Made by a program: the position numbers and the translations under genes. A DNA stretch of 64,000 nt from Pseudomonas sp. Root562. Lineage in GTDB: Bacteria > Pseudomonadota > Gammaproteobacteria > Pseudomonadales > Pseudomonadaceae. Location: the NCBI RefSeq assembly GCF_001427125.1, contig NZ_LMGK01000020.1, positions 251,263 through 315,262 on the forward strand. Direction: 5' to 3'. Below, piece by piece: positions 1-8,422 of this stretch (the stretch's first letter is position 1; each line of letters starts with the position of its first letter). The notes beneath the pieces are model-generated. The model ran no database searches. It was given only the letters and a program-made list of their open reading frames with translations, and was not told where the DNA came from.

Positions 1-97
1 CTAACGTTGTTGCACCCAGAGCCATACCCAACAAAGTGCTACGCCGGCTAAGTTGCAAAGGTGTTTTTTGTTCTGGATCTTTATCGTTAGTAGACAT
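1..97 (-). CDS. Tat-exported protein, N-terminal fragment
   Basis: Only the first 32 codons are inside the window; the gene runs off the left edge. The start is the ATG at 95-97. The fragment has a polar N-terminus followed by LSRRSTLLGMALG, a twin-arginine signal (SRRSTLLG) leading into a hydrophobic stretch, so the protein is probably folded in the cytoplasm and exported by Tat. The mature domain is not visible, so no function can be assigned. It reads in the same direction as antR, which lies upstream of it and ends in its own terminator. Confidence 0.6.
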   Translation of the reverse strand, partial: MSTNDKDPEQKTPLQLSRRSTLLGMALGATTL

Positions 98-484
98 TAT
101 TAATCTCGCACCCATAGATAAAAACGCGCCTAGCTTCGGCTAACCAAAGAAAGTGAGCGTCGGCCTTTTTATACTTTCACGCATCACGAGAGTATAGAAC
201 ATTGGAAGCCGCACGGAAGTCCCTCCTCCAACTAATACTACCGCACAGGTCTATTCCACATGACACTGCACATCGGGGCAATCCTAAAACTTAGCAAAAT
301 GATCCAAAAAGTTTGCACCAAGCCAAAAAATGCGGATCACACCTACAGCACTTTTGTGCCAATTAATACTTTAGCAGTGAGAAACCAAAAACAATCACAA
401 AAAATGGCCTGGGATCATCAATCAGCCAGGCCATCCTAAAAATTTCAAAACGCATTAAGGGCACGCGATCAAAATACGAAACTG
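98..484. other. Intergenic region, antR 3' flank
   Basis: About 390 AT-rich bases without a convincing gene. The right part holds the antR terminator hairpin (396-434). The left part must hold the promoter of the leftward Tat-protein gene. I could not pick a -35/-10 pair with confidence. Confidence 0.5.
396..434 (-). terminator. Rho-independent terminator of antR
   Basis: Nine-base perfect arms ATGGCCTGG (404-412) and CCAGGCCAT (426-434). Read leftward, the stem is followed by TTTTTTGTG, a good U-tract. It lies about 50 bases past the antR stop. Confidence 0.75.
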
Positions 485-1495
485 TCACATATGCGCACGA
501 CTATTATCATTTCGATGCATTGTCGCACTTGGGATTTCGTTGAAAAGCTTTTTATACTCACTTGCGAATCGGCCCAAATGATTGAACCCCCACTCAGTTG
601 CCACAGTTGAAATATTTATACCCCTGCCCCCCTTTAGCAACTGCTTACGCACTTCAGATAGGCGTAGCTTTTTTAGGTAGGCCATAGGGGACATGCCCAT
701 ATGTTTTTTAAACCCATCGAAAAGCTTAAACCTCGAAACTCCTGCCGCAAGTTCAATATCCTCTAGCCGAATATCTTCCTGCGCATTGGAGTGAATGAAG
801 TCTTTAGCCTTCAACAAATAACTTGGTAGCTTACCGATCAAACACTCCTGGATTTCATCGGTATAGTTATTCTTTTGAGCCAAAATTAGCCCTCGAACGA
901 GAGACGCTTCAATATCTCTGGAAAATAGCGTTTGATCGAATACAGCTCCTCCAACCTCCTGTTCCGAGACGAAGTGCCCTATCAGGCGCCACCAAGAGGC
1001 GCTGGCACCAGCCTGTCCGTCCATCACCGGATCAAAATTGATAGGGATTTCAACCGGACGCTTTAGGATTTCTTCCAGAGCCAACCTCATGGTTACGCGT
1101 GGGATAACCACAGAGAGTTTTTTGCAATCACCTGCCATGGATAGCTCCTGGCTGTGAAAGGGCGAGACGATGACACCAATGCTCCTATTCGAGTGGATAC
1201 GGTTTCCCAGATAAAGCAGCTCCTGCTCGCCAACAATAGGCAAACTTAAACTGTAGCTGTCCAGATGCTCGGATCCTTCGACTCCGATTCGGACGTCAGC
1301 CCCGTATTCCATGGTGCCCAGCGTTGTCGCATACGACCGAAAGACCCTCGCACTATGCCGAAAAGACACCCGATCAGGCTGGGCGCTCTGAAGACTGTGG
1401 GGACCGCATACTTCCTCCATCCATGCTCGGGCTCCTGCCATGTCATAGCTGTTGATTCGGATATCACTATGGGTAACGACATGAGACTCAGTCAT
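485..1495 (-). CDS. antR: AraC/XylS-family activator AntR
   Basis: 336 aa. The N-terminal ~200 residues form an AraC/XylS-type effector-binding region. The C-terminal ~100 residues form the double helix-turn-helix DNA-binding domain, ending in the signature GFNHLGRFASEYKKLF. The gene is divergent from antABC, the arrangement known for P. aeruginosa antR-antABC, where AntR with anthranilate activates the operon. The ATG at 1493-1495 is preferred because GGAG sits eight bases upstream; a TTG two codons earlier is less likely. It probably controls antA, and possibly the second oxygenase operon, since no other regulator lies between 1.5 and 16 kb. BenR/XylS-like specificity is the alternative. 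Confidence 0.82.
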   Translation of the reverse strand: MTESHVVTHSDIRINSYDMAGARAWMEEVCGPHSLQSAQPDRVSFRHSARVFRSYATTLGTMEYGADVRIGVEGSEHLDSYSLSLPIVGEQELLYLGNRIHSNRSIGVIVSPFHSQELSMAGDCKKLSVVIPRVTMRLALEEILKRPVEIPINFDPVMDGQAGASASWWRLIGHFVSEQEVGGAVFDQTLFSRDIEASLVRGLILAQKNNYTDEIQECLIGKLPSYLLKAKDFIHSNAQEDIRLEDIELAAGVSRFKLFDGFKKHMGMSPMAYLKKLRLSEVRKQLLKGGRGINISTVATEWGFNHLGRFASEYKKLFNEIPSATMHRNDNSRAHM

Positions 1496-1951
1496 TAGCA
1501 AGGCTCCACGATTATGGATGACATGCGCTCTTCGGCGCGTACCTGGAGGACAGCAAGACGTATGCCACAGAACTGATCATGCCGAAAATCTACCTATCCG
1601 GACATCCCTATCCGACTAAATGGATAATACCCATGCTCAACGCCAATTATCCTTCGCGCAGTAACACTTTGTGCACCATTTCAGAGCATAAAAGCCAATT
1701 GATTGCACCACTTGTTACCGAACGAAATTGGCTAGGTGTTAGTTATTGACACCAATCTACTCAATAAGTAGCACTGCGATAAAAAATAATGATTATCATC
1801 CTTATGCAATTCGACGGCATATGATTGTATAAAACCACCAATTTTATCGATCACAATTAGTGGATTTAAGTCATCTACAAACCGGATAGACCAATCGCTG
1901 CTGCCCCCTTCTAATGGAACCCTGCATAGCCGCACGATTGAGGATCTACCT
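1496..1951. promoter_or_regulatory. antR-antA divergent promoter region
   Basis: About 455 AT-rich bases between divergent antR and antA. It must hold both promoters and the AntR site. A Fur-box-like 19-mer lies at 1785-1803. The antA ribosome-binding site GAGG lies about eight bases before its ATG. Direct repeats matching an XylS-type site were looked for and not found convincingly. A 98-codon leftward reading frame that starts inside antA was judged not to be a gene. Confidence 0.55.
1785..1803. promoter_or_regulatory. Candidate Fur box
   Basis: The 19-mer AATAATGATTATCATCCTT matches the classical Fur consensus GATAATGATAATCATTATC at 14 of 19 positions, including the core ATAATGAT-N-ATCAT. 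It lies about 150 bases upstream of the antA start. The oxygenase and reductase it may control carry iron, and iron control of anthranilate degradation (through PrrF RNAs and antR) is known in P. aeruginosa. Binding here is inference. Confidence 0.5.
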
Positions 1952-3355
1952 ATGAGCCGTATGCGTGATATTAGCCAGTGGCAAGAATATATCGAAAGTT
2001 GCTTAGACTTCCGGAGTGAAGAAGGCATCTACCGCGTCGCTCGCGATATGTTTACAGAGCCAGAACTTTTCGACCTGGAGATGGAATTAATCTTCGAAAA
2101 TAACTGGATTTACGCATGCCATGAAAGCGAAATCGCAAACAAACATGACTTCGTTACAATGCGTGCGGGACGCCAACCTCTAATTATCACCCGTGATGGC
2201 GAAGGCAAGTTGAATGCATTAATAAATGCCTGTCAACATCGCGGCACTACTTTGACTCGTGTCGGGAAAGGAAACCAGTCCACCTTTACCTGCCCATTCC
2301 ACGCTTGGTGCTACAAAAGCGATGGGAGGCTCGTAAAAGTAAAAGCCCCGACTGAATACGGCGAAGACTTCGACAAAGCAACTCGCGGCTTGAAGAAGGC
2401 ACGCATTGAAAGCTATAAGGGCTTCGTATTCGTTAGCCTTAACGTACAGGGTACGGACTCGCTTGAAGATTACTTGGGCGACGCAAAAGTATTCTTCGAC
2501 ATGATGGTTGCCCAATCTCCTACGGGTGAACTGGAGGTTCTTCCTGGCAAGTCGGCGTACACCTACGATGGTAACTGGAAGTTGCAAAACGAGAACGGCC
2601 TCGATGGCTATCACGTAAGTACCGTCCACTACAATTATGTGTCGACCGTACAGCATCGACAGCAGGTTAACGCGTCCAAAGGCATTGACTCCGGCGACAC
2701 CCTTGATTACAGCAAGTTGGGAGCTGGCGATACCGAAACTGACGATGGCTGGTTCGCCTTCAACAACGGGCATAGCGTCCTGTTTAGCGACATGCCAAAT
2801 CCAGAAGTTCGCCCGGGTTACGCCACCATCATGCCTCGTTTGGTCGAGGAGTATGGCCAAGACAAAGCTGAATGGATGATGCACCGCCTGAGGAACCTGA
2901 ACGTTTACCCAAGCATGTTTTTCCTGGATCAAATCAGTTCGCAGTTGCGGATCATCCGTCCAATCGCTTGGGATAAGACGGAAATCAACAGTTTTTGCCT
3001 AGGCGTGGTGGGAGAGTCCGATGCCGACCGCGAAAATCGCATCCGCCAATTCGAAGACTTCTTCAACGTTTCCGGAATGGGCACGCCGGACGACCTTGTA
3101 GAGTTTCGTGAAGCCCAGCGCGGATTCCAAGCCCGCCTTGAGCGCTGGAGTGACATTTCTCGAGGTCGTGACAAGTGGACAACTGGTCCGACTAAAAACA
3201 CTGAGACCATCGGGATTTCACCCGCCATGATTGGTGCCGAATTCACGCACGAAGGCCTGTACGTCAACCAGCATGGAAACTGGCAGAAGTTTCTTCTTGA
3301 CGGTCTCGCGCGTAAAGCGGCCGATGCCGAAGCGCTGAAACTGAAAGAGGTATAA
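1952..3355 (+). CDS. antA: Anthranilate 1,2-dioxygenase, large subunit
   Basis: 467 aa catalytic alpha subunit of a Rieske non-haem iron dioxygenase. It converts anthranilate, O2 and NADH to catechol with release of CO2 and ammonia, in the cytoplasm. Rieske ligands are visible as C94/H96 and C114/H117 (CQH and CPFH). The mononuclear iron site shows H221 and H226, with bridging D218 in the motif LDGYHVSTVH; an FEDFF segment further on supplies the acidic ligand region. Length and N-terminal sequence fit AntA better than BenA. It is first in the antABC operon, four bases before antB. Catechol must be handled by a cat pathway elsewhere, because no ring-cleavage dioxygenase is in the window. Confidence 0.9.
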   Translation: MSRMRDISQWQEYIESCLDFRSEEGIYRVARDMFTEPELFDLEMELIFENNWIYACHESEIANKHDFVTMRAGRQPLIITRDGEGKLNALINACQHRGTTLTRVGKGNQSTFTCPFHAWCYKSDGRLVKVKAPTEYGEDFDKATRGLKKARIESYKGFVFVSLNVQGTDSLEDYLGDAKVFFDMMVAQSPTGELEVLPGKSAYTYDGNWKLQNENGLDGYHVSTVHYNYVSTVQHRQQVNASKGIDSGDTLDYSKLGAGDTETDDGWFAFNNGHSVLFSDMPNPEVRPGYATIMPRLVEEYGQDKAEWMMHRLRNLNVYPSMFFLDQISSQLRIIRPIAWDKTEINSFCLGVVGESDADRENRIRQFEDFFNVSGMGTPDDLVEFREAQRGFQARLERWSDISRGRDKWTTGPTKNTETIGISPAMIGAEFTHEGLYVNQHGNWQKFLLDGLARKAADAEALKLKEV

Positions 3356-3359
3356 GCAG

Positions 3360-3851
3360 ATGAACTTCGAACTCCAATACCAGATCGAACAATTTTTGTT
3401 CAAAAAAGCAGAGCTTTGCGATGCCCAAGATTGGGATGGATATTTGGCACTGTTCAGTGAGGACAGCGTATTCCATCTGCCGCAGTGGGACTCTGAACAT
3501 GTTTACACTACAGACCCAAAGCGCGGAATGTCGCTGATCTACTATCCGAATCGCGGGGGCCTGGAAGACCGTGTTTTCCGTATTCGCACGGGCAAAGCTG
3601 CCTCTGCGACACCAATGCCCAGAACTTTGCATCAGATTAATAACGTGCGCATCCACCCATTGGAAGGTGGTGATCTCGAAGTACGTGTGAATTGGCAAAC
3701 TTTGTATTACCGCCAGTCCACCGCCGAACAGTTTTTTGGACGAGCCACTTACACACTTCGGCCTCATGGTGATAGTTGGTTGATTTCAAAGAAACATACC
3801 GTGCTACTGAATGACACGATCAATTCGGTGCTGGATTTCTACCACATTTGA
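3360..3851 (+). CDS. antB: Anthranilate 1,2-dioxygenase, small subunit
   Basis: 163 aa, the usual AntB length. It belongs to the ring-hydroxylating dioxygenase beta family with an NTF2-like fold. It has no cofactor and forms the structural half of the oxygenase hexamer with AntA. The N-terminus (QIEQFLFKKAELCDAQDWD) is characteristic of the family. The start follows the antA stop by four bases, and GAGGT lies upstream within the antA tail, so the two are translated from one transcript. Confidence 0.9.
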   Translation: MNFELQYQIEQFLFKKAELCDAQDWDGYLALFSEDSVFHLPQWDSEHVYTTDPKRGMSLIYYPNRGGLEDRVFRIRTGKAASATPMPRTLHQINNVRIHPLEGGDLEVRVNWQTLYYRQSTAEQFFGRATYTLRPHGDSWLISKKHTVLLNDTINSVLDFYHI

Positions 3852-3870
3852 GTCGCAGAAAGGTTAAGTC

Positions 3871-4890
3871 ATGTACAAGGTTGCGTTGAACTTCGCTGAC
3901 GGCAAGACACTGTTTTGCCCGGTCCAGCCTAACGAAATTTTGTTAGACGCTGCACTCAAGAGTGGAATCAAGATCCCCTTGGATTGCCGCGAAGGGGTTT
4001 GCGCGACCTGCCAAGGCCGTTGCGAATCGGGTAGTTACACTCAAGACTATGTGGATGAGGAGGCTCTTTCGGAGCAGGATCTGGCAGAGCGTAAGGTCCT
4101 GTCTTGCCAGACGAGAGTGCAGTCTGACGCGTCATTCTACTTTGATTTCGACTCGACCCTCTGTGGAAGCCAAGGAACAGCTGAAGTAACAACTACCGTC
4201 ACTGAAGTAATTCAGGTATCTGAGAGCACTGCGATACTGAAGGTCGAAATAGGGTCCGATGCAGCTCCTTTGAATTATCTCCCGGGCCAGTATGCGCGGA
4301 TTCAAGTTCCGCATACCGAGCACAGCCGCTCCTATTCATTCGCCTGTGCACCTGGAAGTCGGACTCTTGAGTTTTTGGTACGCCTCTTGCCCAGTGGCGT
4401 GATGACAGACTATATGCGAGATCGTTGCAAAGTTGGCGATACGATCAAGATGGAGGCGCCATTGGGAGCCTTTTATCTGAGGCATATTGACCGTCCGCTG
4501 ATAATGGCCGCAGGCGGAACAGGCCTTTCCGCTTTTCTGGGCATGCTCGATCAGTTGGCGCAGAAAGGCGGCTCAGGTTTCCCAATCCACCTCTTCTATG
4601 GCGTTCGGACCGAACAAGATTTGTGCGAAATACCTCGCATCGAGGCATACAAGAAAAAAATTAGACACTTCGATTTCACGCCGGTTCTTAGCGATGCGGA
4701 TGAGAAGTGGCCGGGGAAAAAGGGGTTTATTCCTGAGCATCTCCTGCCGTACGAAACGTCTGACACACCATTTGACATGTACATGTGCGGCCCTCCCCCA
4801 ATGGTGGAGTCCATAAAGAAATGGCACCAGGATAAAAAACTAACGTCAGTCCGGATGTATTTTGAAAAGTTCACCGAAAGCAATACCTAA
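3871..4890 (+). CDS. antC: Anthranilate 1,2-dioxygenase, reductase
   Basis: 339 aa electron-transfer component of the BenC/AntC type. The N-terminal plant-type 2Fe-2S ferredoxin domain has ligands C39, C44, C47 and C79. An FAD-binding domain follows, with RSYSF near residue 152. The C-terminal NADH domain contains MAAGGTGLS and, later, YMCGPPPMVE. It passes electrons from NADH to the AntA Rieske cluster. It is the last gene of antABC, 19 bases after antB with an AAAGG ribosome site. No clear terminator was seen between its stop and the next gene at 5015, so read-through is possible. Confidence 0.9.
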   Translation: MYKVALNFADGKTLFCPVQPNEILLDAALKSGIKIPLDCREGVCATCQGRCESGSYTQDYVDEEALSEQDLAERKVLSCQTRVQSDASFYFDFDSTLCGSQGTAEVTTTVTEVIQVSESTAILKVEIGSDAAPLNYLPGQYARIQVPHTEHSRSYSFACAPGSRTLEFLVRLLPSGVMTDYMRDRCKVGDTIKMEAPLGAFYLRHIDRPLIMAAGGTGLSAFLGMLDQLAQKGGSGFPIHLFYGVRTEQDLCEIPRIEAYKKKIRHFDFTPVLSDADEKWPGKKGFIPEHLLPYETSDTPFDMYMCGPPPMVESIKKWHQDKKLTSVRMYFEKFTESNT

Positions 4891-5014
4891 TCTATTTTAG
4901 GCCTTGGCTTATTTGCTGATTCTTCCACTGATTGAGAAACATCGTTAAAAATAATCACTGGGACCGGACTACCAGTTAAATTTAATGATCGCTTGTTATA
5001 TGCGCAGGTTTCCT

Positions 5015-5959
5015 ATGTCCAAATTATCATTAAAAGTAGAAAAAATTGAAGCTCTTACTCCCCGCATTCGGCGACTTGTGCTTACAGCCAATGATGGGGA
5101 AAAGCTGCCTGAATTCACCCCAGGCGCGCATCTAGAGCTGCATATTCCTGGTGAGCGGAAGCAGAAACGCGCATATTCAATCGTGAATTTGTCGGCGCAT
5201 AACCACTATGAAATTGCGGTACAACTCGATGACAAAAGTACTGGTGGTTCAAAGTGGGTGCACAGCCTCACAGAGGGCCAAGTTATTGAGGTCGACCCAC
5301 CTCGTAACCACTTCCCTCTAATAGAGGACGCTGAGCAATACCTGCTCATTGCAGGAGGTATTGGCATCACACCAATGTTGAGCATGGGTCGTGCGTTGAC
5401 GGAGTCCGGAAAAGACTTCACCCTGCATTACGCAGGCCGTGATGCAGTGGACATGGCTTACTTAGACGAAGTTAAGTGTTTCGACAAAAGTCGGTGTTGG
5501 ATCAGCGGCGGAGATGCAACTAAACGTTTTCCCGCATCAACGGTTTTAGCCAACCCCGGTGCACGAACTCACCTATACATATGCGGCCCAACAGAGATGA
5601 TCACCTCTGTGATCCAAATAGCTCGGGAGCTCGGCTGGCTCGAAGAACACGTCCACTACGAACTTTTCGCCGGATCCCTTGAAGAGGAAGGTGATCAAGC
5701 ATTTGAAGTGGAACTTCGCGCAAGTGGCGTGACACTGGCAGTTAATGCGGGCCAAAACCTGCTGGATGTGATGATTGAAGCAGGTTTAGATCCGATGTTT
5801 GACTGCCGACGCGGCGACTGTGGTGTATGTGTGAGTCAAATCATTGATGGTGAAGCCGATCACCGTGACATATGCCTATCTGATCGCGAGCGATCCAGCG
5901 GCGCCTTCTGTACATGTGTTTCTCGTGCCAAAACTTCCAAGTTGGTACTTGACCTCTAA
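5015..5959 (+). CDS. Phthalate-dioxygenase-type (FMN/2Fe-2S) reductase
   Basis: 314 aa with the reverse domain order to AntC. A flavin domain comes first (RAYSIV near 52), then an NAD domain (GGIGITP at 114-120; YICGPTEM near 188), then a C-terminal ferredoxin domain with C264, C269, C272 and a fourth ligand at C299 or C301. This layout is that of phthalate dioxygenase reductase and VanB. It probably feeds electrons to the oxygenase encoded next. The ATG at 5015 is chosen for the AGG ribosome site eight bases upstream; an upstream ATG at 4985 has none. First gene of the second oxygenase operon. IacF of indole-acetate degradation is a possible relative (from memory, unchecked). Confidence 0.8.
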   Translation: MSKLSLKVEKIEALTPRIRRLVLTANDGEKLPEFTPGAHLELHIPGERKQKRAYSIVNLSAHNHYEIAVQLDDKSTGGSKWVHSLTEGQVIEVDPPRNHFPLIEDAEQYLLIAGGIGITPMLSMGRALTESGKDFTLHYAGRDAVDMAYLDEVKCFDKSRCWISGGDATKRFPASTVLANPGARTHLYICGPTEMITSVIQIARELGWLEEHVHYELFAGSLEEEGDQAFEVELRASGVTLAVNAGQNLLDVMIEAGLDPMFDCRRGDCGVCVSQIIDGEADHRDICLSDRERSSGAFCTCVSRAKTSKLVLDL

Positions 5960-5977
5960 TAAGCAACGGAGAGAACA

Positions 5978-7309
5978 ATGATTCCTACGAATGAACAAAT
6001 CTCGGATTTGATTCGAGAAGATAGTGTGCATAAGAGTGTCTATACCGACCCTGTTCTTTTTCAACTTGAAATGGAGCGAATTTATGGCCACGCATGGATT
6101 TATGTGGGCCACGAAAGCCAAGTCAAAAACCCAGGTGATTACCACACCACTCGTATTGGCGATCAAGATGTTGTAATGGTCCGTGCACCGAATGGACAGG
6201 TGAACGTTCACTACAACCGCTGCCCGCACAAAGGGGCAAAATTAGTCGCGGACGGTGACGGCAACGTCGGCAAATTCTTCCGCTGCCCCTACCATGCTTG
6301 GACATTCAAGCTGGATGGCTCGCACTTGTCGGCCCCGTTGAAGAGCGGATTCGAAGGAACTTGCTATGACCCTAAACACCCTGATTTCTCTATGGTCAGC
6401 GTGGCTCGAGTTGATAGCTATCGCGGCTTTGTATTCGCGAGCCAGGCTTCGTACGGCGAAGATCTTAAGACTTTCCTCGGCGGTGTCGTGACGTCAATTG
6501 ACAACATGTGCGACCGCTCCCCTGTCGGTGAGCTTGAAGTTGCCGGTGGGATTTTTCGAGTACAGCAACGCTCCAACTGGAAAGTTTTCTACGAAAACCT
6601 CCATGACACCATGCATGCTCGTGTAACCCATGAGTCATCCGTTGATGCTGCGCGTGAGGAAGCCGAGGCGATTGGCGAAATGCCGTTCGAACTCCTGATC
6701 ATGGACGGCAATGGCGAGCCCTACGACTTCTGGGAAAAATTGGAGCTTCGCGCTTACCACAACGGCCACGGCTACATGGAAGCGATTTTCGATCCGGGCG
6801 CCGCTGAGCGGGACGAAGTATCGCGTGCGCATTTCGAATGCCTGAGTGAAGCATACGGGGCAGATCGGGCTCGTGACATCATGGGTATGAATCGTCATAA
6901 CACCGTGATTTACGGGAGTGGTTCGCCTCATACCGTATTCATGCAATTCCGGGTTATTCGTCCCGTCTCGGTCGATAAGACCATGGTCGAAATACAGACC
7001 TTCCGCTGCAAAGGTGCACCCGATGTAGTGTTCGACCGTGCACTTACTTACGCGAATGTCATCAACTCCCCTTCTTCCAACGTGATGCCAGACGACGTTG
7101 AAGTTTATGCACGCTGCCAAGAAGGCAACATGACCAGAGGGGGTAGCTGGATCAGCATGCACCGTTATGTCGGCACAGATAAAGTTCTCGAAGATGGTGC
7201 GGTATCAACCAATGGAACAAGTGAGCTTCCAATGCGTAATCAGTTTGCTGCCTGGAAGAAGTTTATGACTGGAACCATCATCGCCAAGGAGAGCAATAAT
7301 GTTGCTTGA
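5978..7309 (+). CDS. Rieske aromatic-ring dioxygenase, alpha subunit (substrate unknown)
   Basis: 443 aa. Rieske ligands are C82/H84 (CPH) and C103/H106 (CPYH), spaced one residue wider than in AntA. The catalytic iron site shows D210, H213 and H218 in the motif ENLHDTMHARVTH. It is clearly a paralogous family to AntA rather than a copy of it. With the beta subunit encoded next it should form an alpha-beta dioxygenase acting on an aromatic ring. The substrate is unknown; relatives include oxygenases of the IacC, salicylate and phenylpropionate groups. A GGAGAG ribosome site precedes the ATG, 18 bases after the reductase stop. Confidence 0.82.
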   Translation: MIPTNEQISDLIREDSVHKSVYTDPVLFQLEMERIYGHAWIYVGHESQVKNPGDYHTTRIGDQDVVMVRAPNGQVNVHYNRCPHKGAKLVADGDGNVGKFFRCPYHAWTFKLDGSHLSAPLKSGFEGTCYDPKHPDFSMVSVARVDSYRGFVFASQASYGEDLKTFLGGVVTSIDNMCDRSPVGELEVAGGIFRVQQRSNWKVFYENLHDTMHARVTHESSVDAAREEAEAIGEMPFELLIMDGNGEPYDFWEKLELRAYHNGHGYMEAIFDPGAAERDEVSRAHFECLSEAYGADRARDIMGMNRHNTVIYGSGSPHTVFMQFRVIRPVSVDKTMVEIQTFRCKGAPDVVFDRALTYANVINSPSSNVMPDDVEVYARCQEGNMTRGGSWISMHRYVGTDKVLEDGAVSTNGTSELPMRNQFAAWKKFMTGTIIAKESNNVA

Positions 7310-7832
7310 CCGCTCTTTCAACGTAAAAACCGACGACCTGACAGCTACAATTGTTGATGAAGAAACCCTGCGTTCGATCGAGCGGTTTATCTTTAAGGAA
7401 GCTCGACTTCTAGACAGTTGGAAGTTTTGGGAGTGGGATAAACTATTCACCGATGACGGAATGTACTGGGTACCTCAAAAGCACAATCAGGTGAACCCGT
7501 TTGATCACATCTCCCTCTTTTGGGAGAACCGCATGCTGCGTGAAACTCGCATACGTCGGGTGGAAAATGCTCGCAACTGGTCACAGCAGCCACAGACTCA
7601 AACGGCTCACCTGGTAGGTAACGTGTGCATCGAAGGCTTGGATGCAGACGACTTCCTTGTCGTAAGTGCCTCTTTTCAAGCCACCGAATGGCGTCTCGAC
7701 CAGCGTCAACTCGCCGGACGTTATACCTACAAACTTATCGGCAACAAGGTTGACGGCTGGAAGATCAAGCTTAAGCGAGTCGACCTAGTCAATTGCAACG
7801 ACGTATTCGCTAATCTGGAGGTATTCGTTTGA
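7299..7832 (+). CDS. Aromatic-ring dioxygenase, beta subunit
   Basis: 177 aa, ring-hydroxylating dioxygenase beta family (NTF2-like fold). The typical opening (SIERFIFKEARLLDSWKFWEW) is near residue 26, and an aromatic-rich core with the WKIKLKRVDL strand lies near the C-terminus. It starts 11 bases before the alpha stop, in a different frame, with AAGGAG upstream: the tight coupling of an obligate heteromer. It is structural and carries no metal ligands. Confidence 0.85.
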   Translation: MLLDRSFNVKTDDLTATIVDEETLRSIERFIFKEARLLDSWKFWEWDKLFTDDGMYWVPQKHNQVNPFDHISLFWENRMLRETRIRRVENARNWSQQPQTQTAHLVGNVCIEGLDADDFLVVSASFQATEWRLDQRQLAGRYTYKLIGNKVDGWKIKLKRVDLVNCNDVFANLEVFV

Positions 7833-8422
7833 TGGATCGGCCAGTCGTAATTGCTCTCCATTACCAGAATGACGTCCTCCATGCGGATGGGCGAATCAAG
7901 GTAGGTCTAGACACTGATGGAGAGGGGCGCGCGAATCTGATTTCAGCTGCGACCGAATTGCTACGCGTTGCTCGTAACAACGGCTGGCCTATCATCCACG
8001 CGCGGGTTGCATATCGTGGTAATTATTCCGACCTGATTGCCAACGCCCCGATTTTGGAAAACGTAAAAAAGATAGGTGCAGTAATAGATGGATCATGGGG
8101 TGCCGAGTTCTTGGATTGTCTAAGCCCGCACGAAAATGGGAAGGAGTTTGTAATTACTCACAAGCGTATCAATGCTTTTTATGGTACGCATGCGGAGGCA
8201 CTCTTGCACATGCTTGGCGCTCGAACGCTGATTATTGCAGGTGTAGCAACTCACTCAGTTGTAGAGAGTACGGTAAGGCACGCTGTGGATTGTGGATACA
8301 ACGTAGTGGTTCCCTCTGACGCATGTTCGGCTGCTGATCCCGCAACCCATGAAGCATCACTTAAAAGCATGAGTTTGATCGCCAAAATTTCCAGCGTCCG
8401 TCAATTAATTGAGGTGCAATAA
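7832..8422 (+). CDS. Isochorismatase-fold hydrolase lacking the catalytic cysteine
   Basis: 196 aa with the isochorismatase/nicotinamidase fold. Catalytic Asp (D14 in HYQND) and Lys (K111 in THKRINAFYGT) are present. The nucleophile position, normally Cys in GVATxxCVESTVR, reads GVATHSVVEST with Val at residue 143. Isochorismatases proper also lack this Cys (Gly in EntB and PhzD), so a vinyl-ether or other Cys-independent reaction, or a non-catalytic role, is possible. Amidase chemistry like that of NicF or PncA looks unlikely. The ATG overlaps the beta-subunit TGA (TGATG); an in-frame TTG one codon earlier is the alternative. Its stop overlaps the next start. Confidence 0.75.
   Translation: MDRPVVIALHYQNDVLHADGRIKVGLDTDGEGRANLISAATELLRVARNNGWPIIHARVAYRGNYSDLIANAPILENVKKIGAVIDGSWGAEFLDCLSPHENGKEFVITHKRINAFYGTHAEALLHMLGARTLIIAGVATHSVVESTVRHAVDCGYNVVVPSDACSAADPATHEASLKSMSLIAKISSVRQLIEVQ

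Noticed and set aside
1732..2028. 98-codon leftward frame starting inside antA
   Set aside because: Overlaps the antA start and the promoter region, with no ribosome site or conserved feature.
1952..4890. Benzoate dioxygenase (benABC) instead of antABC
   Set aside because: N-terminal sequence, subunit lengths and a divergent AraC gene fit anthranilate dioxygenase better; no benD follows.
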